NCBI RefSeq assembly: GCF_016907695.1
Contig: NZ_JAFBCK010000001.1
Coordinates: 930,001-994,000, forward strand
Source: Actinokineospora baliensis
Lineage (GTDB): Bacteria; Actinomycetota; Actinomycetes; Mycobacteriales; Pseudonocardiaceae
Length of the DNA: 64,000 nt
Reading direction: 5' to 3'
The notes under the pieces were generated by a model, which saw only the letters and a program-made list of their open reading frames with translations, ran no database searches and was not told where the DNA came from. A program made the translations under genes and the position numbers. Shown here piece by piece: positions 1-8,582 of the stretch. The first letter of the stretch is position 1. Each line of letters begins with the position of its first letter.

Positions 1-1083
1 CAGGAACTGGGTGCTCTTGCCCGGGGTCGGCATGCGCAGGCCGATGCTGTTGACCAGCAGGACCTTGCGGTGCTCGGCGACCCGGCGCATCAGCTGGAAG
101 TCCGAGTGCGCCTGGTTGTGGTACCACCAGTCCTGCGCGGAGAAGCAGACGTACGGCGGGGCGTCTTTCGGGGGCGCGGCCGGAGTGGACAGAGGCGCGG
201 GCCAGGCGCGCTGGGTCAGCAGCGCCTTGACCGCGGCCTTGTGCGTGGCCGAACCGCGCGCGGCCCGGGGCAGGCTGTTGACCATCGTCGCGGCCCACAT
301 GCCCGCGGCGGCCACCTTGCCGTGGCGCTCGCGGTGCAACCGGACCTTGTTGGTGACCACCAGCGACCACAGCCGCGGCGAGGTGCCGGACTCGCCGCCG
401 AGGTGCACGGCCTGCGCGGCGGGCTCGTAGTAGGTCTTGAAGCCCTTGGCGCCCGCGCGGAGCATGAACTCGGTCTCCTCCGAGTAGAGCAGGTAGCGCT
501 CCTCGATCGGACCGATGGCCTCGATGCACTCGCGGGTGACCAACCAGGCCGCACCGGTCGCCCAGTCGACGAAGCCCGCGCGCTCGTAAGCGGCGGGCTT
601 GGTGACGGTCTCGCCGAGCGGGCCGAACCTGCCCGCCCTGCGGCCGCCGAGCACGGCTTCACCCAGGGTCCGCAGGACGGTCGGGGTGCGCCGCAGCGAG
701 TGCTGGATGCTGCCGTCGGGCTCGGTGAGCTTCGGCGCGACCACGCCGACGCCCGGCTTCACCGCGGCGCGCATGGCCTTGACCGCGCCGGGCGCCAACC
801 GGATGTCGGCGTTGAGGACCAGCACGTCGCAGCCGTCGGCGTGGGCGAACCCGGTGTTGACGCCCGCGGCGAAACCGTCGTTGCCGGTCCGGTGCACGAC
901 CTTGACCTCGGAGTCGGTCAACGCGACCACGTCGGCGGTGCCGTCGTGCGAGGCGTTGTCGACCACGATCACCCGCGACTCCCCAGCGCCCTCGAGGGCG
1001 GCGGGCAGAGCGCGCAGGCAGTCCGCGATGACCTCGGCACTGTTGTAGGTGACGATGACGATCGCGACCGGGCGGGTGGTCAT
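1..1083 (-). CDS. Family 2 glycosyltransferase, possible GT2-GT4 fusion (3' end outside window)
   Basis: Predicted cytoplasmic glycosyltransferase adding a sugar to a surface polysaccharide or lipid-linked glycan. The N-terminus (MTTRPVAIVIVTYNSAEVI) is the nucleotide-sugar-binding start of a GT-A fold; VLNADIRL is the DXD-like metal site near residue 90, and an acceptor region with EERYLLYSEETEF follows near residue 200. After about residue 300 a new domain begins (PPYVCFSAQDWWYHNQAH, then KVLLVNSIGLRMPTPG). It resembles the start of a GT4/GT-B glycosyltransferase, so the gene may be a two-domain fusion. The frame is open to base 1. Its ATG overlaps the aminotransferase stop by 4 bp, so it is the fourth gene of a coupled operon. 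Sugar specificity cannot be read from sequence. Confidence 0.85.
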   Translation of the reverse strand, partial: MTTRPVAIVIVTYNSAEVIADCLRALPAALEGAGESRVIVVDNASHDGTADVVALTDSEVKVVHRTGNDGFAAGVNTGFAHADGCDVLVLNADIRLAPGAVKAMRAAVKPGVGVVAPKLTEPDGSIQHSLRRTPTVLRTLGEAVLGGRRAGRFGPLGETVTKPAAYERAGFVDWATGAAWLVTRECIEAIGPIEERYLLYSEETEFMLRAGAKGFKTYYEPAAQAVHLGGESGTSPRLWSLVVTNKVRLHRERHGKVAAAGMWAATMVNSLPRAARGSATHKAAVKALLTQRAWPAPLSTPAAPPKDAPPYVCFSAQDWWYHNQAHSDFQLMRRVAEHRKVLLVNSIGLRMPTPGKSTQFL

Positions 1084-2207
1084 GACGCCACCAGGCCCAG
1101 GGCGTCGGCGAGGGCGCCGACGATGTGCTTCTGGTCGGCGTCGGTGATCTCGTGGTGCAGCGGCAGGATCAGCGACCGGGTCGCCAGCTCCTCGGTGCCG
1201 GGCAGCGGCGCGTGCGGGTGGCCCTCGTAGGCGGGCTCCATGTGCGCGGCCATGATGCCCCGGCGCGCGGACACGCCTGCCGCGGCGAGCTTGCCGAGCA
1301 CGTCGAGCAGGCCGGGGGCGCCATCGGGCAGCGCCACCCAGAACGACTGGTAGTTGGTCGTGCCGTTGGCCGGGTCGGTCACCGCGCGCAGGCCGAGCGG
1401 GGTGAGCAGCTCGTGGTAGCGGGCGGCCAGCGCCCGGCGCTGGTCCACGATGCCGTCCAGCCGGTTGAGCTGCACCAGGCCCATGGCGGCCTGGATGTCG
1501 GTCATCCGGTAGTTGAACGCGGTCTCCACATAGGACTCGACGACCGCGCCGCCAGCGGCGTGCCGGTCGGCGGCCGACATGCTCATGCCGTGCTCGCGCA
1601 GCCTGCGCAGCCGGGTGGCCCACTCGGCGTCGTCGGTGGTGACCATGCCGCCCTCACCGGTGGTGAGCAGCTTGCGCGGGTGGAACGACCAGGCGGCCAG
1701 CAGCGCGCCGGTACCGACCGGGGCACCGTCGAGGGTGGACCCGGCGGCGCACGCGGCGTCCTCGACCACCGGCACGTCACCGGCGACCGCGCGGATCGCC
1801 TTGACGTCGGCGGGGACACCGCCCTGGTGCACCACCATGACCGCCTTGGTCGCCGGGGTGATGGCCGCGGCCACCGTCTCGGCGGTCAGGTTGCCGGTCA
1901 GCGGGTCGATGTCGGCGAACACCGGGGTCGCGCCGCAGTAGCGCACCGCGTTGGCGGTGGCGATGAACGACAGCGACGGCACCACGACCTCGTCACCGGG
2001 GCCGACACCGAGCAGGTGCAGGCACAGGTGCAGGCCGGTCGTGCAGTTGGACACCGCGATGCCGTGCGCGGCGCCGACCCGCTCGGCGAACGCCTTCTCG
2101 AAGGCGGCCACCCGAGGACCCTGGGCCACCCAGCCGGAGCGGACGGTCTCCGCGACGGCGAGCGCCTCCTCCTCGCCGAGCAGCGGCTTCATCACGGGGA
2201 TGGCCAT
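1080..2207 (-). CDS. DegT/DnrJ/EryC1/StrS-family PLP-dependent sugar aminotransferase
   Basis: A 375-aa fold-type I aminotransferase that would convert a keto-sugar nucleotide to an amino sugar. The motif SFHPRKLLTTGEGG near residue 185 carries the PLP-binding lysine, VVEDAACAAGS holds the PLP-contacting Asp, and the N-terminal GWVAQGPRVAAFEKAFA is typical of the family. The start MAIPVMKP is preferred to a longer in-frame ATG at 2249 because it overlaps the epimerase stop (TGATG). The oxidoreductase and epimerase upstream make a short nucleotide-sugar modification route: oxidation, epimerisation and transamination, followed by transfer by the downstream glycosyltransferase. The exact sugar is unknown. 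Confidence 0.92.
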   Translation of the reverse strand: MAIPVMKPLLGEEEALAVAETVRSGWVAQGPRVAAFEKAFAERVGAAHGIAVSNCTTGLHLCLHLLGVGPGDEVVVPSLSFIATANAVRYCGATPVFADIDPLTGNLTAETVAAAITPATKAVMVVHQGGVPADVKAIRAVAGDVPVVEDAACAAGSTLDGAPVGTGALLAAWSFHPRKLLTTGEGGMVTTDDAEWATRLRRLREHGMSMSAADRHAAGGAVVESYVETAFNYRMTDIQAAMGLVQLNRLDGIVDQRRALAARYHELLTPLGLRAVTDPANGTTNYQSFWVALPDGAPGLLDVLGKLAAAGVSARRGIMAAHMEPAYEGHPHAPLPGTEELATRSLILPLHHEITDADQKHIVGALADALGLVAS

Positions 2208-3199
2208 CAGGCAGCGCCCCCGGAAAGGGTCTTCTCGGCGCGCCACCACTGCACGAGCCCGCGCAGGCCGTCGTCCAGCTTGATCTCCGGGCGCCAGCCG
2301 AGCTCGCGCTCCGCGGCGCTGATGTCGGCCAGCCGCCGGGTCACGCCGTTGACCTTGCGCTCGGGGCCGTGCTCGACGCCGAGCTCGGAGTCCATCGCGC
2401 CGAGCAGCGCCTCGGCCAGGCCGAGCAGGCTGGTCTCCGAGGAGCTGGCGATGTTGTACACCGTGTCGGTGACGTCGGCGCGGGCGGCCAGCAGGTTGGC
2501 CCTGGCGATGTCGTGCACGTGCACGAAGTCCATCGTCTGCGCGCCGTCACCGAAGATCAGCGGCGGCTTGCCCTCGACGATGCGCTCCATCCAGCGGATG
2601 AGGACCTCGGTGTAGAGGCCGTGCACGTCCATACGCGGACCGTATACGTTGAAGTAACGCAGCGCGACATAGTCCAGGTCCTGCATGGCCTTGAAGCTGC
2701 GCAGCATGCCCTCGTTGAACGCCTTCGCGGCGCCGTAGAAGGTGTCGTTGTTGTACGGGTGGTGCCGCTCGTCGGTCGGGAACGACTCGGCCAGCCCGTA
2801 GATCGACGCCGAGCTGGACGCGATGACCTTCTTCACGCCCTCGGCCGCGGCCGCCTCGATGATGGTGAAGGTGCCGTCGACCAGGCTCTCCAGCGCCAGC
2901 CGGGGCTCCTCGGCGCACTGGGTGATGCGGATGGCGGCCAGGTGGAACACCAGGTCGGTGCCCTTGGTCAGCTCGCCGACCACCTTGCGGTCGTTGATGT
3001 CGCCGTCGACGACCTTGAGCCGGTCACCGCCAGCCGCGGCGGCGTCGGCCAGGTTCTCCCGGCGGCCGCGCACGAAGTTGTCCAGCACGGTCACCTGGGC
3101 GGCACCGGCGGCGATCAGCTGGTCGACCACCGAAGACCCGATGGTGCCCGCCCCGCCGGTGACCAGGATGCGCTGGCCCTCGATCGGCTGCGCGCTCAT
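2207..3199 (-). CDS. NAD-dependent nucleotide-sugar epimerase/dehydratase (extended SDR)
   Basis: A 330-aa extended short-chain dehydrogenase/reductase. The Rossmann motif GGAGTIGSS lies near residue 13. The catalytic set is SSSASIYG with Y-x3-K in YGAAK, and RYFNVYGPRM is the typical extended-SDR segment. It resembles UDP-glucose 4-epimerase/WbpP-type enzymes. Its ATG overlaps the stop of the Gfo/Idh/MocA gene by 4 bp (ATGA), so translation is probably coupled. A longer open frame upstream (to about 4168) only reads through the neighbour in another frame and is not used. Substrate is inferred, not seen. Confidence 0.92.
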   Translation of the reverse strand: MSAQPIEGQRILVTGGAGTIGSSVVDQLIAAGAAQVTVLDNFVRGRRENLADAAAAGGDRLKVVDGDINDRKVVGELTKGTDLVFHLAAIRITQCAEEPRLALESLVDGTFTIIEAAAAEGVKKVIASSSASIYGLAESFPTDERHHPYNNDTFYGAAKAFNEGMLRSFKAMQDLDYVALRYFNVYGPRMDVHGLYTEVLIRWMERIVEGKPPLIFGDGAQTMDFVHVHDIARANLLAARADVTDTVYNIASSSETSLLGLAEALLGAMDSELGVEHGPERKVNGVTRRLADISAAERELGWRPEIKLDDGLRGLVQWWRAEKTLSGGAA

Positions 3200-4266
3200 G
3201 CGTTGACTCCCTCTGTGCTGGCGTTGTCGGTCGAGCGGATGGGCAGGAAGACCCCGCCCTTGGCGAGGCTCGCGGACGCGGCCTCCAGGATCGAGAGCAC
3301 GCGCAGGCCGGAGCGGCCGTCGGTCAGCGGCGGGCGGCTGTCGGTGATGGAGTCGCGGAACTCGGCCATCACCGCGCGCAGCGCCTCCTTCTCCGGCAGC
3401 GCGGGGGCGACCATGTCGCCGGTGCGGTAGGACACCATCGTCTGCGCGCGGGTCTGCGCGCCGACCTCGGTGGCGTCCTTGCGGTCGACGCCGCGGTCGT
3501 AGATGGCCAGCCGCTGCGCCGGGTTCAGGTCGTCCCACACCACGGTGCGCGACGAGCCGCCGATGATCATCGTGCGGACCTTGGTCGGCGACAACCAGTT
3601 CACGTGCACGTGGGCCATGGCCCCGCCGGTCAGCTCGATGGTCAGGTGCGCGACGCACGCGCGGCCCGCACCGATCGGGTCCGACCCGTGCGCGGCCACC
3701 GCGATCGGCTGCACGCCGTCGGGCAGGATCGACAGGAAGATCGACAGGTCGTGCGGGGCCAGGTCCCACAGCACGTCGACGTCCGGCTGCACCAGGCCCA
3801 GGTTGATGCGCACCGAGTCCAGGTACTGCACCGAGCCGATGCCGCCGCCGCGGACCAGGCCGCGCAGGTGCTCGACGACCGGGGTGTAGCAGTAGGTGTG
3901 GTCGAGCATGAGGGTCAGACCGCGCTTGTCGGCGGCCTCCACCAGCAGGCGGCCCTCGTCGTAGGTGGCCGCGAGCGGCTTCTCGACCAGGACGTGCTTG
4001 CCAGCCTCGAGCGCCTTCATCGCCACCGGCAGGTGCGTGGCGGCCGGGGTGGCGATGGCGACCGCGTCCACCGCGGGGTCGGCCAGCACCTCGTCGAGCG
4101 AGTCGGACACCGCGACGGTGGAGTACTCGCCGAGGACCTTGCGCGCCCGGTCGGCGTCGAGGTCGCACAGGTACTGCAGCCGCAGGCCGGGGGTGGCCTG
4201 CGCGTTGCGCACCAGGTTCGGCCCCCAGTAACCAGCGCCGATGACGGCTAGCCCGATGGTTCCCAC
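3196..4266 (-). CDS. Gfo/Idh/MocA-family sugar oxidoreductase
   Basis: A 356-aa NAD(P)-dependent dehydrogenase. The N-terminal Rossmann motif is VIGAGYWGPN, the family hallmark VEKPLA lies near residue 95, and DLAPHDLSI near residue 170 contains the catalytic Asp/His pair. The family includes WlbA/WbpB-like enzymes that oxidise UDP-sugars before transamination, and the following aminotransferase fits that role. It starts with GTG preceded by a purine-rich AAGGGGA. First gene of the overlapping four-gene operon; about 120 bp separate it from the sugar transferase, with no clear terminator, so the two may be co-transcribed. Confidence 0.92.
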   Translation of the reverse strand: MGTIGLAVIGAGYWGPNLVRNAQATPGLRLQYLCDLDADRARKVLGEYSTVAVSDSLDEVLADPAVDAVAIATPAATHLPVAMKALEAGKHVLVEKPLAATYDEGRLLVEAADKRGLTLMLDHTYCYTPVVEHLRGLVRGGGIGSVQYLDSVRINLGLVQPDVDVLWDLAPHDLSIFLSILPDGVQPIAVAAHGSDPIGAGRACVAHLTIELTGGAMAHVHVNWLSPTKVRTMIIGGSSRTVVWDDLNPAQRLAIYDRGVDRKDATEVGAQTRAQTMVSYRTGDMVAPALPEKEALRAVMAEFRDSITDSRPPLTDGRSGLRVLSILEAASASLAKGGVFLPIRSTDNASTEGVNA

Positions 4267-4388
4267 GCTGAATCCCCTTAACAGTGCTGATGTGCTGCGG
4301 TGGCCAGCTCAGAGCTGATCACCACCCGGTCCGGCCCCTGCGCCGAACGGGTGTTTCTCGACTATCGCCCCAAGTGGGGTGGGGTGTT

Positions 4389-5903
4389 TCAGTAAGCGCC
4401 CTGGCCGGTGAACACGGCGCGGAACGTCTTCCACAGGATGACCGCGTCCAGCGCCAAGGACCAATCCTCGACGTAGCGCAGGTCCAGGCGCACGGCCTCT
4501 TCCCACGGCAGGTCGCTGCGGCCGCTGACCTGCCACAGGCCGGTGAGACCGGGCTTGACCAGCAGGCGGCGGCGCACGTCGGGGGCGTAGCGGGCGCTCT
4601 CCTCGGGCAGCGGCGGGCGCGGGCCGACCAGCGACATCGGGCCTGCGAGCACGTTGAACAGCTGCGGGAGCTCGTCGATGGAGTAGCGGCGCAGAATCGC
4701 ACCCACCCGGGTGACGCGCGGGTCCTTGCGCATCTTGAACAGCAGGCCGTGGCCCTCGTTCTGGTCGGCCAGCTTGGCGACCAGCTTGTGCGCGTTGACC
4801 ACCATGGTGCGGAACTTGATGATGGTGAACTCGCGGCCGTCCTTGCCGACCCGGCGCTGCTTGTAGAACACCGGCCCGCGGGTGTCGACCGCGATCGCGA
4901 TGGACACGGCGATCATGACCGGGGCCAGCAGGGTCAGCAGGATCGCGGCGCCGACCTTGTCGAAGACGTCCTTGACCACGCGGCGCACGCCGGTGAACGA
5001 GGGCGAGGAGACGCGCAGCAGGGGCATGCCCAGCACGGCGTCGACGTGCAGCCGGGGACCGGCGACCTCCATCAGCACGGGGGCCACGACCATCTCGGCG
5101 CCGGAGCCCTCGAGCTTCCAGGCCAGCTGCTGCAGCCGCTTGGGGGTCCAGTAGGCGTCCGGGGTGACCGCCACGATGCGGTAGCCGCCGCGGCGGGCGT
5201 GGGTGGCGAGGTCGCGCAGCTGGCCGACCACGGGGACACCGTCGATCTCGGTGACGTCCTCACCCATGCCGTCGGTGGTGCACACCGCGGCGACCCGCCA
5301 GCCAAGGTGGGTGGCGCCGCGGGTGCGGTTGATGAGGTCGCGGATGGTCTCCACGTTGCCCGCGGCCATCACCGGCAGCAGGCAGCGGCCCTCGCGGCGG
5401 GCGCGGTGCAGGAACTGGCGCAGCACGTAGCGCATCGGGAACACCAGCAGCGCGGTCGCCGGGACCACGATGAACACCCACGGGCGGATCCGGGTGACGT
5501 CGAAGAGCAGCCCACCGAGGGCCAGCACCACGGAGGCGACCACGAAGGCGCGGCCGAGGCGGCGGAACTCCTCGGCACCCTGGCCCAGGATTGCGAGATT
5601 CCACACGCGGTTCACCATCAGGGACGCCACCAGGACGCCGAAGGTAACGATGCCGGTGGGGGTGAGCAGCGCGCTGGTGGGGTCCACCCGGTAGGTGACG
5701 AACCCACCGACGACCAGGACCCCGAACAGCACGGAGAAGAGGTCGGCCAGCAGCACTCCCGTGCGGTAGCGGGGCTCCCAGCCCGCCACCGGCGGGTAGG
5801 ACGGCTCGCCCGCGGGCAGGTCGCGGCGCTGGTCGCGTCGAGCACCTGCCGGGGCGGGCCACAGGGAGGCCCTCCGGCGTGGGAGGCCAACTTGGTCACG
5901 CAT
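4389..5903 (-). CDS. Polyprenyl-phosphate sugar-1-phosphate transferase (WcaJ/CpsE type)
   Basis: Membrane enzyme that starts polysaccharide repeat synthesis by moving a sugar-1-phosphate onto undecaprenyl phosphate. It is 504 aa from MRDQVGL. Several N-terminal membrane helices fall at about residues 55-180, a Rossmann-like CoA-binding-type domain follows at about 190-310, then another helix and the C-terminal catalytic domain. Catalytic-domain motifs include GPVFYKQRRVGKDG, IIKFRTM, SIDELPQL, SLVGPRP and KPGLTGLWQVSGR. The start is chosen because GGGGGA lies 8 bp upstream; an in-frame ATG at 6035 has no such signal. It heads the polysaccharide region. Confidence 0.93.
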   Translation of the reverse strand: MRDQVGLPRRRASLWPAPAGARRDQRRDLPAGEPSYPPVAGWEPRYRTGVLLADLFSVLFGVLVVGGFVTYRVDPTSALLTPTGIVTFGVLVASLMVNRVWNLAILGQGAEEFRRLGRAFVVASVVLALGGLLFDVTRIRPWVFIVVPATALLVFPMRYVLRQFLHRARREGRCLLPVMAAGNVETIRDLINRTRGATHLGWRVAAVCTTDGMGEDVTEIDGVPVVGQLRDLATHARRGGYRIVAVTPDAYWTPKRLQQLAWKLEGSGAEMVVAPVLMEVAGPRLHVDAVLGMPLLRVSSPSFTGVRRVVKDVFDKVGAAILLTLLAPVMIAVSIAIAVDTRGPVFYKQRRVGKDGREFTIIKFRTMVVNAHKLVAKLADQNEGHGLLFKMRKDPRVTRVGAILRRYSIDELPQLFNVLAGPMSLVGPRPPLPEESARYAPDVRRRLLVKPGLTGLWQVSGRSDLPWEEAVRLDLRYVEDWSLALDAVILWKTFRAVFTGQGAY

Positions 5904-6719
5904 CGTGTATCCCCCGTTGTGGGTGGACCGGGCATGCACGGGTGAGGGGCGTCCCGAAGCCCCTTGACCATGCTGGAAGTGGGTCGAGCCAACTCCCCGA
6001 GCTGCGACGATCGGGACCTGGCTGCGATAGCTCATTCGTTTGGTTACCCGGGGCCGTTACACGGAGGGTTAGTTCTTATGTAACCCGTTCGGCGTGCCCT
6101 TGCGTTTGTAGGCAACTGACTACACAGCGGGTAGCAATCGACGATGCACAGCCGTGACCTGTCCGACGGCTCCGCCGCAGGTCCGCTCACGTCCCGTGAG
6201 CACATGCGACAGTCCATCCCGGACAGCCAGGCAGGTGACAGAGCGTATATCCCACCCCGCCCAAGATCCGTGAATTCCCACCACCGTGGAAGATCACAGC
6301 CGTCCAGCGTGACACAGCGGAGACCCCCCAACCGCCGCCGTCCAGCCCCACCCGTACTGCACCAATCGCGAACGCGGATAACCCTCAATCGGCGATTTAC
6401 CGCGTTTGACCAGGCCAACCCAGGTGCCGGGCGTTCCCAGTTAAAGATCACGCAACGTGCACGCGGGGAAGTGGTATGACCCACGTTCCATATCACTTCC
6501 CTTATGCCCATCAGCTATCTGTGTCCCGCCTCACACATCATCTTCGGCCGACCTGCGCAACCCCCATTGCCACATCCGGCCCGATCCCCCACCCATCAAG
6601 CCGACCCACCCCCAACGACCCGCCCCGCTCCCCGGTGACGCCACCTCACCCGGACGCCGCAGCCGCGCCCGGCGGTCGAACGGTGGAGAGGAGGAAGGTG
6701 CCGGTGCGAGACTGGACCC
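5904..6719. other. Intergenic region upstream of the sugar transferase
   Basis: About 815 bp without a convincing gene between the divergent sugar transferase and hicB. It is AT-richer around 6050-6130 and 6440-6540, where promoters for the minus-strand polysaccharide genes are likely. Small open frames here have poor codon use and no ribosome-binding site. No RNA or mobile element is recognised. Confidence 0.5.
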
Positions 6720-6941
6720 ATGAGCGAGCAGTGGACCTTCACGGCCGCGGTGCACCAGGAGGAGGACTGGTACATCGCCCAGTGCCTCGAGGTGGACGTG
6801 GCGAGCCAAGGGCCGACCATCCCAGAGGCACTGGCCAACCTCCGCGAAGCCGTCGAGCTGTACCTGGCGGAGGTACCGGAAGCCGAGATCACCCCCACGC
6901 CCCTGGTGACGTCCTTCCAGGTCCCAGGAACAGCCGCGTGA
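6720..6941 (+). CDS. hicB: HicB-like antitoxin
   Basis: A 73-aa protein with the partial RNase H-like HicB fold: FTAAVHQEEDWYIAQCLEVD, then SQGPTIPEALANLREAVELY. HicB neutralises the HicA RNase and often represses its own operon. It overlaps the next gene by GTGA, so production of the pair is coupled with antitoxin first. No DNA-binding tail is visible after about residue 60, so autoregulation is uncertain. No strong Shine-Dalgarno lies close to the ATG, and it may be leaderless. Confidence 0.85.
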   Translation: MSEQWTFTAAVHQEEDWYIAQCLEVDVASQGPTIPEALANLREAVELYLAEVPEAEITPTPLVTSFQVPGTAA

Positions 6942-7159
6942 GCCCAGCCCTGTCGGACCTCCCGGTCCGCAAGGTCACCCGCGTCCTGGAGTCGATCGGC
7001 TTCGAACACACCCGCACCAAGGCCAGCCACGCCGTCTACCGACACCCCGACGGCCGCACCGTGATCATCCCCATGCACGGCACGCTCAAGCGCGGAACCC
7101 TGGCATCCGTAGTCCGCCAAGCAGGCCTAACCGCCCCCGAGTTCCAAGCCCTCCTATAA
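6938..7159 (+). CDS. hicA: HicA-like mRNA interferase toxin
   Basis: A 73-aa HicA-family protein starting at GTG inside the hicB stop. KVTRVLESIGFEHTRTKASH is the double-stranded-RNA-binding-like core; the SH keeps the catalytic histidine of the GSHH motif of classical HicA. HPDGRTVIIPMHGTLKRGT and the C-terminal VVRQAGL are also typical. HicA cleaves mRNA when free of HicB. The second His of the usual GSHH is Ala here, so activity should not be assumed. Confidence 0.82.
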   Translation: MSPALSDLPVRKVTRVLESIGFEHTRTKASHAVYRHPDGRTVIIPMHGTLKRGTLASVVRQAGLTAPEFQALL

Positions 7160-7285
7160 CAGAGCCCCCGAGGCCACGGGCCGAGCAACCGCACCGCAGG
7201 CGCAGCCCGCTTGCCACCCACCCCGATGCGACGGCCAGAAGGCCAAGCGAGCCACCCCGGTCCCGCCACCCGCCGCACCGTGGGG

Positions 7286-7304
7286 TCTGGGGGTCGCCCC
7301 CAGA
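7286..7304 (-). terminator. Hairpin terminator after tRNA-Phe
   Basis: Perfect 8-bp stem TCTGGGGG/CCCCCAGA with a 3-base loop, just downstream (minus strand) of tRNA-Phe. The same GGGGG-TCG-CCCCC design and flank (CCGCACCGTGGGG) recur at 7512-7530, which supports a shared terminator role. Confidence 0.7.
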
Positions 7305-7362
7305 AACGAAAAACGACCGACCCCGTTCGCGCTCTCCGCGAACATGGATCGGCCGTCGGCCG

Positions 7363-7436
7363 TGGCCAGGGGCGGGGTCGAACCGCCGACCTACCGCTTT
7401 TCAGGCGGTCGCTCGTACCAACTGAGCTACCTGGCC
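7363..7436 (-). tRNA. tRNA-Phe (anticodon GAA)
   Basis: Cloverleaf read on the minus strand. The acceptor GGCCAGG/CCTGGCC has discriminator A, the D-arm contains AGCTCAGTTGGT, the anticodon stem CCGC/GCGG encloses the loop CTGAAAA (GAA), and the T-arm holds GGTTCGACC. The encoded 3' CCA is absent. Third tRNA of a Glu-Asp-Phe cluster. Confidence 0.97.
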
Positions 7437-7511
7437 AAGAACACAACACCCCCACCAGCACAGGTACCGACCGAACCACGCTGGTTCCGCCGCATACCGC
7501 ACCGTGGGGGC

Positions 7512-7530
7512 CTGGGGGGTCGCCCCCCAG
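7512..7530 (-). terminator. Hairpin terminator between tRNA-Asp and tRNA-Phe
   Basis: Perfect stem CTGGGGGG/CCCCCCAG with a TCG loop on the minus-strand exit of tRNA-Asp. It is a near copy of the hairpin after tRNA-Phe, so tRNA-Phe probably has its own promoter between the two or is read through. Confidence 0.65.
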
Positions 7531-7588
7531 AAGCTATGGCGAGCGCTCATGTCCACGCACTCCGTGGACATGAGCATGCCAAAGCTCG

Positions 7589-7662
7589 CGACCCTGACGG
7601 GACTCGAACCCGCGACCTTCGCCGTGACAGGGCGACGCGCTAACCAACTGCGCCACAGGGCC
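7589..7662 (-). tRNA. tRNA-Asp (anticodon GTC)
   Basis: Minus-strand cloverleaf. The acceptor GGCCCTG/CAGGGTC has one G-T wobble and discriminator G, the anticodon stem CGCC/GGCG encloses the loop CTGTCAC (GTC), and the T-loop is GGTTCGAGTC. Lies 21 bp downstream of tRNA-Glu. Confidence 0.97.
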
Positions 7663-7683
7663 TTGCACTACTACCGTACTACG

Positions 7684-7756
7684 TGCTCCCAACGGGATTC
7701 GAACCCGCGCTGCCGCCTTGAAAGGGCGGAGTCCTAGGCCGCTAGACGATGGGAGC
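7684..7756 (-). tRNA. tRNA-Glu (anticodon TTC)
   Basis: Minus-strand cloverleaf. The acceptor GCTCCCA/TGGGAGC has discriminator A, the D-arm is CGTCTAGCGGCCTAGG, the anticodon stem CCGCC/GGCGG encloses CTTTCAA (TTC), and the T-loop is GGTTCGAATC. First tRNA of the cluster in transcription order. Confidence 0.97.
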
Positions 7757-8113
7757 CCGACCAATTCCGGGCGAACCGATCGACCGCGCTTCCAGGTTCC
7801 CCGGGCCCGGCCCGGTTTCTCTGGGAGCACGCATAGCTTAGGGCACGCCTCCCGGTTGACCAAAACGGCCCCCCAAAACCAGCCCTGACCTGCATGAACA
7901 CCGGACTGGACCTGCCGCGCGGACGATCAGCGGCGGGGGGGTACTCGACCCCCGGCCGCGGCACCGGTCGGGGGTCACGTTGGGTTACCTGGGTGGTCGA
8001 ATGTCGCCGGTCTCGGGAATCGCGTGGAGCGGCGAGGTGGAAAATGATCTTCGGCGGCACCCGGAGGTCATTTCCCGACGGTCGGATCCGATCTTGAAAG
8101 GGTCTCGGGGTGA
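7757..8113. other. Intergenic region upstream of the tRNA cluster
   Basis: About 357 bp with no convincing coding frame. It should contain the promoter of the minus-strand tRNA cluster. No repeat or RNA structure could be assigned with confidence. Confidence 0.5.
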
Positions 8114-8359
8114 TCAGCGGCGGACGGCGGGCACGCCGTCGTCGCCGTCGATCAGGCCGAGCATTTCCAGCAGCTCACGGCAGTCCTCGGCCGACTGGGC
8201 GCCCATCGCGACGGCCAGACGGGCGCGGCGGACCTGGTCCTCCGAGACGCGGGCGGATTCGCCTGAACGGGGGACGGGGACGCCGGTCGAGAACTGGGTG
8301 GACCCGCCGATGCTGTCTTGCTGGAGAAGGAAACTGCGCACTTCGAGTGACCCGCTCAT
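8114..8359 (-). CDS. Hypothetical 81-aa protein
   Basis: Not recognised. The start MSGSLEVRSF is chosen because GGGAGG lies 5 bp upstream; an in-frame ATG at 8401 has no such signal. The first half is polar and probably disordered. The second half (VSEDQVRRARLAVAMGAQSA, then CRELLEMLGLI) is predicted amphipathic helix. No signal peptide or membrane segment. It is a single-gene unit between the tRNA cluster and the divergent copper operon. Confidence 0.6.
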   Translation of the reverse strand: MSGSLEVRSFLLQQDSIGGSTQFSTGVPVPRSGESARVSEDQVRRARLAVAMGAQSAEDCRELLEMLGLIDGDDGVPAVRR

Positions 8360-8557
8360 GGTGCCTCCCCGGCTTTTGTTTGGCGTGAGGCTATGAGACA
8401 ACTCGCCGCGTCCACAGCCCCCCGCAGAGTGAACCGCGATGCACCCTCGGTAGCCGTCCGTGACATGTTTTCGGACCGTGACGACGCCTGCGCCAGGAGT
8501 TGACCAGGGCGGACCACCCGGCCGGGGAGATCAACGCCACAGCCGCCCGCTCACCCC

Positions 8558-8572
8558 TACCCCCTATGGGTA
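8558..8572. promoter_or_regulatory. CsoR-type operator
   Basis: Perfect inverted repeat TACCC-CCTAT-GGGTA ending 10 bp before the csoR start. It matches the C/G-rich TACCC...GGGTA operators recognised by CsoR copper sensors. It should let apo-CsoR repress csoR-copZ-copA and release it when Cu(I) binds. Confidence 0.85.
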
Positions 8573-8582
8573 TCGTGGCGGC

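Noticed and set aside
70..1230. Long plus-strand open frame (386 codons)
   Set aside because: Antisense to the GT2 gene and rich in Arg/Gly/His; typical GC-rich shadow without a ribosome-binding site.
2207..4168. 653-codon minus frame suggesting an epimerase fusion
   Set aside because: Its first half is out-of-frame reading of the oxidoreductase; the epimerase ATG with 4-bp overlap explains the gene.
4284..5945. 553-codon plus-strand frame
   Set aside because: Fully antisense to the sugar transferase, whose catalytic motifs are unambiguous.
7363..7756. tRNA cluster as the prophage attachment site
   Set aside because: The prophage borders are 13 kb away in a protein gene, with no tRNA copy at attR.
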